Counted from the first letter of the stretch, positions 1 to 13,419 are shown. The stretch is DNA of 64,000 nucleotides from Uloborus plumipes (GCA_038373865.1 JAXGGA010000022.1:124001-188000), one strand, 5' to 3'. Notes: generated by a model not told the origin, from the letters alone. A program made the numbers and translations.

Positions 1-148
1 AGTGTAAAAACTACAAAGTGTTACAGGGTCGGTATACAAGTGATAAAAGTGATATCTTCAGATACTTTAGCAACATGTCGCCAGATAAAACCAAAACTAG
101 TGAATATGATGCAAGGCAGGAAAAACAACAACTATTTACAAGATTTGT

Positions 149-152
<4 letters not shown>

Positions 153-221
<69 letters not shown>
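153..221. repeat. (TA)n microsatellite
   Basis: An uninterrupted AT dinucleotide tract of about 69 bp. The 98-residue open frame across it is a Tyr-Ile repeat read from the microsatellite and is not a gene. Confidence 0.98.
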
Positions 222-224
<3 letters not shown>

Positions 225-448
225 CAAACATCAGGACTTCAGTGGGAATTCAGATCTGCTGAATTAAGGAATTTTTCAAAGGTCGTTGCACTTAAAAGCA
301 TGTCCGGTTTTTGAAAATTCCCGAATTTCGGAAGTCCGGATTATTGCAGATCCCCATCCCTCTTTTTTTTCACCTCGTGACGACTTTGGATGTAACCCCC
401 ACCCCCTGAAACCATCGTCTAGCTATGCCATTGTGCTGCAGTGGTAGG

Positions 449-644
449 CAAGGCCTGATTAAGGTATCACGGGGGCCTAGGTCAAATACTTTTTTGGAGC
501 CCCCTGTTCAGAGGCTTTACAATTTTAAGCATTGGATAAAAATAAATTTAGACATTGGCTAAAGCAATTTTAGACATTTAATGGCTCCTAAATAATGAGG
601 GCCTAGGCCATGGCCTAGTTGGGCTATTCAGTAATCAGTCCCTG
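449..644. mobile_element. hAT-type MITE with perfect 8-bp TSD
   Basis: The tips are CAAGGCCTGATTA on the left and, reverse-complemented, CAGGGACTGATTA on the right. The element is flanked on both sides by GTGGTAGG (441-448 and 645-652), a perfect 8-bp target duplication as expected of hAT. The 196-bp interior has no coding capacity and is rich in GGGCCTAGG-like words. It is non-autonomous and would have depended on a hAT transposase encoded elsewhere. Confidence 0.9.
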
Positions 645-3600
645 GTGGTAGGAATGAAATGTTCAATTGGACACTCAAACCTGCACGGTTTGTTATTAAA
701 GCCCAAGCTAAATCTGAATTCAACACTGAAGATTACGAGTATCTGTTTAGTCACGATCTTTAATTACGCGACGAAAACATTCCACTACATTCGGAAATGA
801 TAATGGACCTGAGGAGCAACGGCTCATGTAACTGGCAAAACGATAGCAAATAAATTGTTACCAAAGGATCTCGCTGAAGTACCCTATATTGGTATAAATA
901 ACAGTTTCTCATAAGGTCAAGACGTCTGTGTGTAAGTATCACTCTATAACTTGATTGCATGAGGGCTTGTTGGACTTGAGAGAGATCTTTCTGTTATTGA
1001 TTTTCATGAAATAGAATATTCTTGGTCAAATTAGTGTACATTAACTCTCTCATATCCACCGGTTCTGGTACTTCATTAAAATATTTTCAAAATGAACAAG
1101 GTCGCATGCATTTTGTTTCAATCATTCTAAACATTATTTCAATTTTCGAAACAATAAATAAACATACAAAGTTTATTATGCTAATTCAACTTATAAACTG
1201 AAGTGGAAATTTGTCGCCGCTTCAAATTTTGCCAAGCGTATTGCACAGCCAGTTGTAATGTAATTTCAAATTTCAATCATCTGCATATGCGGTTGATTCA
1301 AATTTTTATTTCAATTTCATAATGATCCGAAAATAAATTTTTTAGATTGATATTTTTCTGACGAATGCATTTCTCTTTAATAATACTGCAGTCTAAAGCT
1401 AATGGTCATAAACTGAGCTTCACTTACAAAAACATTAAGATTCCAGTTTCAAAATTTCATCTACGATAATACTAGTTTGTGCACCTGGACACTACAAATT
1501 TAGGGGCATCAGTATAGGGTAAATTTTGTTCATCCTTCCCTTTTTTGGAAATGACTACTTTGAAAATTAAGAGATTTTCTTGTGAGAAAGGCATCAAATT
1601 TTACCAAGAGTCGGAGCTTCACTTTGGCTTGATCGGGGGCTGACCACAATGTCTTTCATATGAGTACTGGGCTAGAGTACAAACATACGCATACGCAGCA
1701 ATCACAATATGCTGCGTCGCCCAGTCTCTGATCATCCAGAATTTCGCTCCTTCTTTTTTCTTCTTCGTTACATTTTTCATGCAGTTCATTAATTAATAAC
1801 ATTTAATGACCCATATGTTGACGCTTGTAAACAACTTATTAAAACCTTTATTTAATATTAATTTTTGCTGCCGCATTAAATAATAAAACTTAATTCCCAC
1901 TGCAGTTGTTTTATTACTCATGGTTTTGAGGAAAACAAAGTACCCTGCCTAGCTCCGTATGCCCCAATGCGTGCAACTGTGAGCAGGTGGTTATTAAGAA
2001 CGCTACTGAAAAGTAAAGCTGGGACACCTGCCGCTTGTGAGTTAACTCTGGATTTGAGCTGAATCTTCTGGGTAGAAAGTCTTTATTAAAGTGGTGAAGT
2101 TACAATAGGTAGGTTGTTTTAAAGGAAAAGCAATTATAAAGGAACAGATGGTGCATCAAAACTAGAACAGTGGGTTACATTAAGAATTTTATTAAGTCAT
2201 GAATTGCTATTATTATTTGCTTTTATTTAAAAAAAAAAAAGTTTTTTTTTTTTAATTTTTCACAATTTGTTCAAAATTTCTAGAAAATGGATATTTAGCG
2301 TGTTATGGAATGCACAAACACACACACCACATCAAACGTTTGTATGTGTGTTTTACACAAACAAATTAATGTCGAACCTTAACAAATTAATATGGAATAT
2401 AGTGTTCATTTAAATCTCGGTTTCGAACCGCATTTTTTTCGTTCCGGGCAAACTAAAATATGTATCGATTTAGTTCCCGTTTTCGTTCAGCTCAGAATGA
2501 ATAAGTTTATTTTGTGTTTATTCTTATTTAGATTAAAAATGAAGTAATGTCATAAATGTAGCAATATTCCTGCAATCATGATAATTAGATGATTGAAGAA
2601 CTGAGAAGTTGGCTATAGCAACAAATGACTGAGTAAATATTAAATATAAGCAAACCGTTTTTTCCCCCAGTTCAGTTTCGGTTTTTGTTCTGATAAAAAT
2701 AAAGGTTTTTTTTTTTTTTTTTTCGAGTTTCGCTTTTAGGTTCAAGTTTTATTTTAAAGCCTTAGTTTAAACTGAATGTTCTACCCTGCACATCAACTTA
2801 ATAATCACTGCTGTTGGAATAATATCGTGTAAAGATTAGCGTTAACTTTTGAAAAGTAAAAAAGGGCGAGGAAAAAAATATGGGTAAAAATAATATGGTA
2901 ACTTTTCCTCTTGAATTTGAGGGGAAAATCAGAAAATTAATTAGACTAAACAATGAAAGGTTGATTCTCTGAAATCATATCTTTTAAAGAATATTTATTG
3001 CCTTGCATGAGGGACTATAGAATTACTACGCTTCAAAAGTGCAAAAGTAAAAAGTTTGCGGATGTTTTATTTATGAATTTATGTATTTATTCATTTATTT
3101 ATTTTTTGAAATGCTTGCAGAAGAACTTTTGCAGCTCATACACTCCTTATCGCTTATTCTGTACGTCTTTCAATGGACCTCTGTAAAAATCAAAAAGATA
3201 ATTAAAAAAATAATAATAATATTACAAAAATAGAATTGTAGAAATTCGGTGACATGAAAGAGAAGACAATTGGGTGGACTCGCCGGCCAGAAGACCGTTT
3301 AAATTAGCACCATTACAGGCAAATCAATTGTTTCGTTTGGAATTGAAGATCATAAAATTGAGGATATGATAAAGTCACATCAGTTTGTTTTTAAAAAATT
3401 GAAAAAACGTTCACTAAAGCACATATAAAACATAAAACTGGTAATTCGTCTTTGCTGTAATAATAGTCAGAGAAATTATTTATATCGTTCCTTTTTCGCA
3501 TTAAGAGTCAGTCACCTTTGATACAATGTCTTACAGGTCTTACTTTCTTTACTATGTTTTTCTTTTCTTTTCATTGAGTATTCTTGAACATTGCACTTGA

Positions 3601-3904
3601 AAATTTGTAGTTTGTGGTATAAATGTGTCAAAGTGCAGAAATCAGTTCTGCAGATTATCTAGGCAATGAACTGAATAACTATGGTAATAGTGTCAGTTAA
3701 TATACAAATTAACTATGATTAGGTTAATCTGCACATACCTAAATAATCTATAGAATAAATGATTCCCGCACTTAAGCAGTAATACAAACACTAAATAAGC
3801 AATGAAAAAAAATCTTTTTTTTCCTTCCACCTGAATCAGAAACAGATAAATCAATGTTTTCGTTTGAATGATAAGTTAAACAGTGGTGATCACTTTTTAA
3901 AATA
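645..3904. other. AT-rich intergenic stretch, no gene seen
   Basis: There is no open frame with recognisable protein features, and A/T homopolymers occur near 2229-2253 and 2707-2723. The part from 2400 to 2780 is rich in TTTCGGTTT-like words and ends in CTACCCTGCA, which resembles a hAT end in reverse. I could not find a matching left tip or TSD, so it is not called as an element. Confidence 0.6.
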
Positions 3905-4341
3905 CAGTAGAGTCTCGATAATCCGAGTCTCAAAAGTCAAAGGTTCCGGTTAATCCGTGATCCTTAATTGACATTTTAAGGTACATCTTTAATAGCCAAA
4001 AAAGCTGATTTATATTAAAATCTGAAAATAGGATTCTTTTGCTGTTGTAAAATTTCTTTTTGAACATACATTTAAGTAATAAAAACAATTATTAAGAAAT
4101 CGGTATATCAATAACAATCGATAAATCTCAAGAAATATTCTTTGACTGCAAGAGAGATATTAAGAAAGGCTATGTAAGTAATAACTTGCAATGTAAAACG
4201 ACTTGGAATTAAGTTTTACATCCTTATTATCCCCGAAAAGAGTTAAGTATCTCTGCTAAAAGAATTTTCTGGATAATCCGAGTTATCAGTAATCCGAGGT
4301 AGCATGCGCCCCAATTATCTGGGATTTTCAAGACTCTACTG
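3905..4341. mobile_element. Tigger/pogo-like Tc1-mariner MITE
   Basis: The left end reads CAGTAGAGTCTCGATAATCC and the right end is its degenerate inverse, ending in AGACTCTACTG. The target site is TA on the left (3903-3904) and CA on the right, a decayed TA duplication. The word TAATCCGAG and variants recur inside, as is usual for Tigger-like families. The 437-bp body is not coding, so this is an old non-autonomous copy. Confidence 0.85.
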
Positions 4342-6870
4342 CATTTAAATTTTGAATAATTTTATCCTTTTCAATTTAATTGCAAAGCTTTAATTTGGAG
4401 AGAGAGAAAATATCATTCCACCTTCTCAAAAAATGAAATAAAATAGAATAGAAGAATGAAATAACCTTGAAATTTTTATGGTTTTAGCATGACGATCAAG
4501 ATCAGCTCCTAAAGGCAATCAACTACGTCAATGTGTTGTTTTTCAGTTTTGATCGACAGTGCAAATCAAATTCGTGAGCGTAGTAGCGATTTTGCCATTC
4601 AAATTATCCAACACTTTAAAAAACAGAAGCCCGAATAAAAACCAAGTTGACTATCGTCTGCACGCTTCCGTTGCCATTTGCATATAGAATAAGCAAAAAT
4701 AATCGGCGGACTGTGTTTATCAGTTCATCAATTAAGTCTGACTACACCATGAATATGCGTTGAACAAGAAGTTAAAATAAGAAACCTTAAAAACGTGATT
4801 CACCGATGCATGAACAGTCGCCTTTAAAGATGTATCTCCAGCAAACCATCTGCTCTCACCTTACCTAACCTTCTTTTTTTTATTACTCCCCCTACCCCAG
4901 TTACTTTTCTTTTTCTTTCTTTTCCTCTACTTTATACCTTCTCCGTTCCCTCTCAAGACATCGAAGCACGTGCTCTAAGCTCACAGCTGTCTTCTTGTAC
5001 TTTTTTTGATTATTTATTTATTTATTTCGAAAATCTCGGTGGCATCGACAGCTGTTCCTGCACCTGAACTTCTTTCCTGAAAGGTTTCTCTTTACGGATT
5101 TTTAACCTGCAACCTGTAGAAAGTGGGGAGAATGGTAGCGAGGTGCAAATATGGTAGTTGTGCAAAATCTCCAAACCATACAGATTAGAAGAGTGAAATA
5201 TTTGAGTGCAAATAATTAGGGATTTTGAAATTATTTGCTAATGCTAATTCTGCAACGTTCTTTCGATCAGGAACATTGAAAGTGTTTCAGCAATATTAAA
5301 TAAAAATAAAATATATCAAAGTTGCAATACTTACGGGTTAAAAATTAAGGAGTTTGTTGGTTAATGTGTACTAGAGGACAATTTGCCTAGTCCAGTAGTC
5401 TTCAAAAGATATGCTGTCAAATCTGTAAAAAGTTCACAGTTAATCATCAGACGTAAACCTAATTATGTTGATAATTCTAGTATGCATTTAATTGTGACAA
5501 AAGTATGAGTACTACCGTGTGATTTTCCCTAGAACTGAAGTATCACAGTGCATTGCTAATCAACTTTTGGACTTATACTGTAAGGTGAAAAAAAGAGCAG
5601 AAAGATCTAGCAGACTTTCTACTCTGAAGTCCCTATTGGAGTTTCCAATTGACTTGTGCTCTCCTATGGCCAGAAAAGTGGAAAGCAAAGTGATTGACTA
5701 TAATTGCTTCATGAAAATTGAATACATGGCTAACTCACTGGCACAACGAGGGGAGATTCCACCCTCTCTTCCATAACCATTTTGCTTTAACACACATAAG
5801 AGCAATCGTAATAAAAATTTAATGAAAGGAAAAAAAAACAAAGGGCAGTTACGACCCCTACCCCCTACCCCTTCCCCGAAGGTGAACACCAATGGGCCAA
5901 TTAATTCGGCACAAGTTGTGGGTTGGGCAACTCATTTTTTCCATTTTACTATTTTGCTCCACCTGTAAAGCTTATGTATTATCAACTTTTAATCACTTTA
6001 CTATGAACTTTGAAAAGTACCATTGCATAGCACAAGAAACACAAAATACTCTTCTCGAATCTTTTGAAATAATAAATAATTTCTACGAGAAGATGAGAAG
6101 GACGTAATGTAAGCTTCTACAGATAACACGAAACAGATACATAGCAAATGACAAACGTGGCCGAAAATAAGTGACAAGAATAACAACCCAGATCCAAAGA
6201 AGAAATAAAAGTCAATCGTATTTTCTCATTTATAAAATGACAGATAAATGGAGGTCATCATATAAGGCCATGGTCCTGGATTTTCGTGAAAGTATAAACC
6301 TAAAATAGAGTGAAGTACACAAAAGCTTTCTTTTTTTTACAGGGATTTTACTGCGCTGGAGCCAGAATATTAAACACTCCCGGTCAGGATACGTAGGAGT
6401 GCGAAGCTTTTGGGCGGGCCTCGGTTATCTGTTTAAGTTTCCGCTTAGTTTATCTACGTCTACAATTTACAGAAGAAAGTCTAACGTATTTGCATGAGAT
6501 CAGACTTCTCACAAAGTGAAAACGGCCCACCTTGACATCTGATATAAAGAGAAGCGTTTTTTTGGTCCTTTTATGTTTCTCTTATCTTGCTGCATTTGTG
6601 TTAAGTGCATAAACAACATTTTGTTTTCTTCAACAGCGACGTTAAATGATTGTAATCGCGTTCTAAAGAAAAGAGAGTAATAAAAGAAACATAAAACATT
6701 TAGAACATCAAAACAAAAACTATTTTAAAATGATGAACAAAAAAAAAATCCTTTTCCTAAAAGTAAGAAGCAAGAATTAGTTTCAACTGCCCTTGTCCAA
6801 AGTTTAGAACCCGTAAGTCTCTCTCCCTGAGAGAAAAAAAAAAGAAAGAAAAAAACTTTTATTTTCAGGT
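4342..6870. other. Intergenic, one weak coding remnant
   Basis: AT-rich sequence with T-rich runs at 4860-4935 and a TTTA run near 5013-5030. The only open frame worth notice lies at 5519-5776 and has its own entry. Nothing else is recognised. Confidence 0.5.
5519..5776 (+). pseudogene. Unassigned 85-codon open frame, possible element-borne remnant
   Basis: The frame has balanced composition and is not a simple-repeat artefact. It contains a basic segment KVKKRAERSSR at about residues 22-32 and a late MKIEYMANSLAQRG stretch near residues 65-78. The spacing vaguely recalls an arthropod repetitive family in which a basic linker precedes an MKIEED..FL..QR-like segment, but the match is weak. 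No splice sites or promoter are evident. Most likely it is a decayed fragment of a mobile element; it could also be a chance frame. Confidence 0.2.
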
Positions 6871-6879
6871 TTTATTTTA

Positions 6880-9200
6880 AATTGTGCTGCTTTTTGCGAA
6901 ATAATTTTCTTTCGCTTTATTAATTTCGATCTTTTTGTAAAATAATTTGTTTCGTTTTTGTAAATTCATTTCGTTGCTTTTGCAAAATAATCTTGTTCAT
7001 TTCATTAGCTGATTTTTTTTACGGTACAATATTTTTTTATGAAATATTTTTTTGTTTTGTTAATTAATTGCGTTTTGTTTGAAATTTTTTTGTCTCGTTT
7101 TATAAATACATTTCGTTCGTTTCGTAAAATAATTTTGTTTCGCTTTGTAAATTAAATCTCTCTTCTTGTAGAATATATATACGTTTTTTTTTTTTTTGCA
7201 AATCTATTTTTTAAAATAGTTTTGCTTTACTTTAGAAATTCATTTTGGTCTTTTTTAAATGATTTTATTTTAATGTTATAAATTCATTTCGTTTACTTAT
7301 TTATTTATCTTTTTTTGGAAAAAAATTATTTTTCGTTTTGTAAATTCATTTCGTTCCTTTTGTAAAATAGTTTTATTTCGTTTTATAAATTCATTTCGTT
7401 CCTTTTGTAAAATAGTTTTATTTCGTTTTATAAATTTGTTTGGTTCTTATTATAAAAAATTGTTTTGTTTTATAAATTAATTTTGCTCTCTTTATTTCGT
7501 TCTTTTTTTTTTTTTTTTTGTAAAGTAATTTTTATTTCGTTAATTCATTCCTTTCTCTTTGCAAAATAATTTTGATTCGCTTTTGAAATTTACCTGGTTC
7601 TTTTTGTAAAATAGTCTTGTTTCATTTTTTAATTCATTTCTTTCTTACTGTTTTTTTTTCTTTTTTTTTAATTCCTGTTGATTTTTTTTCTGTGGAAAAT
7701 AATTTTTTTTCGCTCTGTAAATTAATTTCGCCTTTTGTAGATTTTTTATGTTATTTATTTTTTTAAAGAAACAGTATTTTATTTTTAAAATTTTGTTCCT
7801 TTTTTTTTGTAAAATAATTTTATTTCTTGTAGTAAATTCATTTCGTTCTTTTTGTAGAACATTTTTTATAAAATATTTTTTTGTTTTATAAATTCATCTC
7901 TTTGTTTTAGTAAAATGATATTTTTATTTATAAATTTATTTCGTTCAATATTTTGGTTTCCTTTTGTGAATTAGGGTTATTGTTTTTGTAAAATTATCTT
8001 GTTTCGTTCTATATATTCTATTCACTCTCATTAAAACAATTTTGTTTCGCTTTGTACATTAATTCCACTTTTTTTTTTCTGGAGCATAATATTTTATAAA
8101 ATAATATTTTTTTTTTAAATTTATTTATTTCATTTTGTAAAATAATTCTGTTTCCTATTGCAAATTAGGGTTATTATTTTCGTAAAATGATTTTGTTTCG
8201 CCTTAAAATTAACTTGGTTCTTAAGTAAAATAATTTTATTTCTTTGTTTTTGTAAAATAATTCTGTTTCGTTTCATAAATTCATGTTGTTCTTTTTGCGA
8301 AAAAATTTGATTTCGTTTCATACATTCTGTTCACTATCATTAAAACAATTTTGTTTCTCATTTTGTTCGTTATACATTAATTCCGTTTTTTTTTTTCCTA
8401 GAGCATATATTTTTTCGTGAAAAATATTTCTGTATTGTAAATTCATTTCGTTCTTTTTAACACCACAGTTTTTTTTTCTTCTTCTTTTTCTTTTTTTTTT
8501 TTTTTTGTAAAATAATTACGTTGTCTTTTTTTTTTTTTTTGTAAAATAATTTTGTTTTGCTTTGTACAGTAATGTCGCGCTCCTTCTGTAAAATATTCTA
8601 TGGTTTTGTAACTTTAACTAGTTATTTTTGAAAAAAAAAGAGCATAAGTGTGCTGTTTGCTTCGTTTTGGAAATTAATTGGCATTATAAATTCAATTCAT
8701 TCTTTTTTTAAATAATTTTGTTTAGTCTTAGAAATTGATTTCGTCCTTTTTGAAAAAAAAAAAAAAATTGCTTCTTTTTAGAATTGTATTTGTTTTTCTT
8801 TCTTTCTTTTTTTTTCAAAATAGTTTTGTTTCGTTTGTAATGTTATTTCGTTCTTTTAGTAGAACATTTTTTGGAAAATATGCTTATGTTTTATAAATTA
8901 ATTTCAGTCTTTATGTAAGACAATTTTCTTTCATTTTAAAAATATCATTTAGGGCTTTCTAAAAATAGTTTTATTTTGTCTAGCAAATTCTTTTAGTTCT
9001 TTTTGTAAAATAATTTTGTTCTTTTTGAAAATACTTTTCGTTATTTTTCTAAAATATTTTTTTTCTTTCGCTAATTGATTTCGTTGATTTTGTTAAATAA
9101 TTTTGTTTTTTTTTTCGGGAAGTCATATTATCTTTTAAAGAATTTTTTTCCCAATTCTTTTCGTTCTTTTTGTAAAACAATTTTATTTCGTTTCGTAAAT
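6880..9200. repeat. Degenerate 45-bp minisatellite array, about 2.3 kb
   Basis: The region consists of diverged copies of a T-rich unit with the words TTTGTAAAATAATTTTG, TTTCGTTTT and TAAATTCATTTCGTTC in order. Two neighbouring copies, 7342-7386 and 7387-7431, are identical and fix the period at 45 bp. About 50 copies would fit, most altered by substitutions and T-run slippage. On the minus strand the consensus unit is open in two frames, which explains several Lys/Asn-rich open frames at 8130-8321 and 9049-9294. Frequent stops in real copies argue against coding. Confidence 0.85.
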
Positions 9201-10048
9201 TATTCACCTGAATGGATTTCAAAAAAACAAGTTTCTGATATTTACTTCCAGATTTCAGTTTTAAAAATGTGTAGAAATGTACTTTCTCCTTCAAACTGTA
9301 TCAAGCTAACTCTTCGTAGATATTGGTTCTGGTATTTTCTTTGCATTCACTAAAAAAAGATGAAGAAAACCTCGTTAAAATTTCACTTTCATTCCAAAAC
9401 AGTCTCTTACTTTAAAAAAATCTATAGTCAAGGCTCCAATTTAAAGAAAAAACTTACTATTTTCTGCTTACGAAGTAGAAAACTAAAAGTGAATAAAAGT
9501 TTTTGGTTTAGCCTTTTAGAATTTAGACAGACTGAACCATTTTAAAGGTATTTATATTTTTGTTTTCAAGGTGGTGTTAGCTAAGATGCATTCTTTTGCT
9601 TTTATGAAAGCAAATTCATTGCCGACTAAGATTATTGTAATTTTAAAGTAAAACATTTTAATAGTTATTCATTACTGTCTTATGTACCCTATGTTGAAGT
9701 GGGTCGAATTAATTTTAAAATTGTCAGTACAAATTTCAAGCCCCCCCCCCCCCCCCCCCCCATTATGGGCGCCCTTGTTCGCAGTCTCATTTTTAGCTTG
9801 GACTAAGAACTTTTCGCTTTCTCACTTGTAAAACTGAGCAACATCCAAACAACAAACAACGATCCCAAGGGCCTGAGGGACAAGGGACAGACAATCGCAT
9901 CGTGATATTGTCAATCTCACTACCAGACTTGATTCTATCATTGTCAATCTCTCAATGCCACTGGAGAAAAAACTATAGCCCGTCTTCGTCGCATCGCAGA
10001 GACAAATCTTCTACTTGTTTACCGCAATAAAAACCGAGAATATTAAAT
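9201..10048. other. Intergenic with a 21-bp C tract
   Basis: A run of cytosines lies at 9741-9761. No other structure or gene is recognised. Confidence 0.6.
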
Positions 10049-10260
10049 GCACGCGATATCCAGGCCCGACGGCACCCCCCGGGGCATAATACCCTGCTAC
10101 CTGGCCTACCTGGCTGACCTTGGGAGCTCTTCAGGGGTCAGTCTTTGCCATTTCGGATCTTCTTGGAGTCGTTCTTTCTTCTTCCTCCTCTCTTCACCAT
10201 TTTGAGCAAACAGGTATGAAGACGAGGAGTGGAGTTTTCTTGGCGAAGCAGGTAAATGGG
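10049..10260 (+). other. GC-rich patch with a donor-like site
   Basis: This patch is clearly richer in G and C than its surroundings. It ends near AAACAG|GTATGA, a good match to a 5' splice site with the intron starting at 10214. It could be a non-coding first exon with promoter or unique conserved DNA. No open frame of interest covers it, and the overlapping open frames on both strands look like shadows. Support is only compositional. Confidence 0.15.
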
Positions 10261-10507
10261 GGAAGATGTAAAAGGAGATTTTCTTGGAAAAGGGGGCTTT
10301 TCGCTGGGGAGGGGGAGCGAAGAAAGGGGAGGTTGGAGAGAAAGAGACATCCCGCAGGTGAAGAAATAGATGAAGAGCTTGGAACTAGACATGAAGGTTT
10401 AACATTCAATACGTACATGATTTTATTTTATTATTACTCTTAAAACAATTATAAATTTGCGTTAAGTAAGAAATAATGTAGAAACAAAAAATAAGCAAAT
10501 TAGCTAA

Positions 10508-11411
10508 GGGGAAGGTAGGCTAAAGGGAAAAGTAAAAAATTGAAAATGTGTTCTGAAAATTACTGTACATGAAAAAAGAAAAACATTTTATAATAAAAAC
10601 TATTGAAATATAATTTTCCATATAATTTAGCAGTAACTTTGTACTAAAAAAAAGTTGGGGGGGGGGGAGATTTTACTTTAAAGGGCATGCGGCGAAGTGA
10701 AAAGAAAATATTTTTACTTTGAGATTTTTTCTAATTGACAGTTAAAAGTATTTTTAAGCGTATGAATACATTAATAAACGAATGAATTAGTAAATAATGA
10801 AGCGATAAACTAATTCATTAATGAATTAATGAATGAGAAAAAATAAATGAGTGAATAAAATATTCAATGAATCAGAAAATAAGGGAATGAACGGATAAAT
10901 AAGTTAATACTCGTACATGAGTTAGTACACGAAGAAATGTAAATGAATTAATTAATTAACGAACGAATGCGTAACTGATTTAACAAATAAATTTATAAGT
11001 AAATAAAATGAACTTTTTCATTTTGCCATCTTTGCAAATGAACAATTGTAACAAACATTTTAAATCGAAGCATACCTAATATTAACTAAATGGGTACTGA
11101 CCTCCATATCAGTAGATCTCGGTGAATATTTAGCATGTTAATTGAAAAAAACTTGATCATTTTATTAAAACAAAAAATATTGTTGACGAATCACAAAATC
11201 ACAAACTATAAAAATATGGGCCGGTTAATTTTCAAATTGCTTGTATAATTACATGCCTTGATCTTCAGAACAATGTATTGTTTGACTCTGTAATCAACTT
11301 TATGTTTAATTTCATAATTAAAATACTGCTAGAGAAAGTGGCGCTGCAAGCGGTGAAAGTATTTTATCATTTCACTTTGCCCCGGCTATTTCACTTAGAC
11401 CTACTTTCCCC
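10508..11411. mobile_element. TIR element with GGGGAARGTAGG tips
   Basis: The left end GGGGAAGGTAGGC is mirrored by the right end, whose reverse complement is GGGGAAAGTAGGTC. Near the ends are related words: GGCGAAGTGAAAAG at about 10689 and, inverted, TTTCACTTTGCCCC at 11380-11393. The interior includes a degenerate AATGAATx tract at 10765-11005. No coding region and no clear TSD were seen. The tip word GGGAAAGTAGGC recurs elsewhere in the window. Confidence 0.5.
10765..11005. repeat. Degenerate (AATG/AATA)n low-complexity tract
   Basis: Imperfect tetranucleotide-like AATGAATT, AATAAATG and ATGAATGA words fill the tract. It lies inside the surrounding TIR element. Confidence 0.6.
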
Positions 11412-12301
11412 TATATGAAAATTTGCTTACTTTAGGTGCAACAAAAGATATTTTTTTAAAGAAAATGGAGACGAATTAAAGAAAGAAAAAAAATTGCTCG
11501 TTGAACAAAGGAAAAAAATAACTTTCTCATTTTATGTACAGGGTAATTTCAACATTATTTTTGAAAAGTTTAAAATCTTTTTTGTTTAAATAAATTGTGT
11601 GAAAAAAATTAGAAATGTCTTTAAAAAAAAACTGTAAGTTCTATTTAAATAAAAATCACTCGGTTAATAAATTGAATTCAGCTATTGTACAAAAAATGTT
11701 CCGCTGAATAATAATATAAAAAATAGGTCATTTGCATATAAACAATATGAAAAAAATTCATTAAAAAATCCACTCGCTAAATGAAACAACTATAAAAGTT
11801 AAATTAAAATATGAGGAATAAACAATGCAAGACATTCAGCGATGTTTTTCTTTTTATTCAAATTTAGCATCTAAGCAAAACGTTTAACACCGTCAAAATA
11901 AATGTAGAACTGCAAAACAGAAAAGTACCGTTTTCTTTAAGGAGTAAATTTTAGCATCCTCACATAAAAGATTCTCTGTATAATAAGATACTTCATATTA
12001 TAGATTGGTTGTTTTTGCAGTTTTTATATCAACCAAAAAATCACACGAAACACATAACTTTGCGAAAGTAGGCATCGTAGAAACCGCAGCACCGTGTTTG
12101 CGTATAGAAAAGATTGTTTTTATTAAATTATTATTATTATCATTATTGTTACTTTTAATGTCAAGAAATCTGTGCCAAAAAGCTTAAAATTTGTTTCGAT
12201 TTTATCTCTGCATTAGAAGAGGATGCTAGTTCAATAGAAAGAGTACTAACACTAAAACAGAGCAATTTAGTTTAACATGTTCCTGCAGTTCAACAACGTA
12301 C
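11412..12301. other. AT-rich intergenic stretch, nothing recognised
   Basis: Many A runs, no open frame of interest and no inverted repeat found by eye. A short (ATT)n run lies near 12128-12150. Confidence 0.6.
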
Positions 12302-12303
12302 AT

Positions 12304-13271
12304 GGGTCATTCCGACGAAAATGGTACAAATCATGTCTGAAACTCTTTACTTAAGGTTATCAATTTCAATAATTTCCCCCCACCAACTAATCATTTTTTT
12401 TATTGAGTTTCCATTTATTTGTGCATAATGAAGTGTAAATAACTAGTACATGACTAATTTATAAAAGGATTTTAAATATTTTGATCACTTTGTTTAACAG
12501 AGTGGACATATAACAGAATTGACAAATGAACCTTTAAAAATATCTATAACCACAAAGAAAAGTTAGAATCACAGAACAAGTAAAAAGTGGAATAAACAGC
12601 CTAAAACCGTAAGTCTGTCTACAATTTCAAGAAAAAATCTTTTTTTTTTCATCATGAAATCGGCTCTAACAAAGTGGACATCCAACAGTTCAAATTAACT
12701 ATCATAAGAAAAGAAATAGGCTCACCCTGGTTGTTGACTACATAGGTAATTCAATGTAGCAAGCTAATCACGCACGGCAGTTATACTACCTATTTTTTTT
12801 TTTTTTTTAAATATATCAGATTGAATGCAATTGTTTATTTTATTTCCAAAAATCTTTTAACAGGGTGGACAATTCGAAACATAGAAAACCTAGGGACATG
12901 GATAAATAATAGTGTTGTTGGGGGAAATTTTTTTTTCATTTGCGTAATAATCTGCAGAAATGGTGTCAGAAGCATTTTTTGTGGAGTGCAGTGTAATTCA
13001 TTTTGTTGTTACATTTCAGTTTAATTTTCAATCACATTTAAAGTTCTAGCAATTTGAAGCTGGGACAAGTCATTTTCTTCTTCTTCTAACAAAGATAATT
13101 TTTTTGTGTCATTTCTAAAATGATTATAACTGATCAATTGATACTTGATGGCACAAAATTAAATGGAGAACCAATAAAAAATACACTTAATGGGTGGTAG
13201 TTATTAAAATTGATTTTAAAAATATCTAAAGTCTCAGACATGATTTGTACTATTTTCGTCGGAATGACCGA
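12304..13271. mobile_element. 968-bp TIR element, GGTCATTCC tips, internal GTGGACA motifs
   Basis: The first ~45 bp, beginning GGGTCATTCCGACGAAAA, is repeated in inverse at the right end (13223-13270) with only a few mismatches. The motif TAACARRGTGGACA occurs three times in the same orientation, at 12495-12508, 12667-12680 and 12858-12871, spaced 172-191 bp apart. There is no coding capacity. ACAT-like words lie at both flanks but the TSD is not clear. The superfamily is not assigned. Its tips resemble those of the elements at 29634 and 42566. Confidence 0.85.
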
Positions 13272-13419
13272 CATACACTATTCTTACTAACGAAAAAACA
13301 ATTATCCTTTTTAATCTTCAACGAAATAAATTTCCAGATCTAAAGGTTTTTTGCTTTAATATTAGGCTAACTGATTGCATAGATACTCATCTAAGCTTGA
13401 AAAATTCTACTAAGTCACA

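Noticed and set aside
18..314. 98-residue open frame across the (TA)n tract
   Set aside because: Its core is a Tyr-Ile repeat read from the microsatellite.
2400..2790. Possible hAT element in inverse, ending CTACCCTGCA
   Set aside because: The left boundary and TSD could not be identified.
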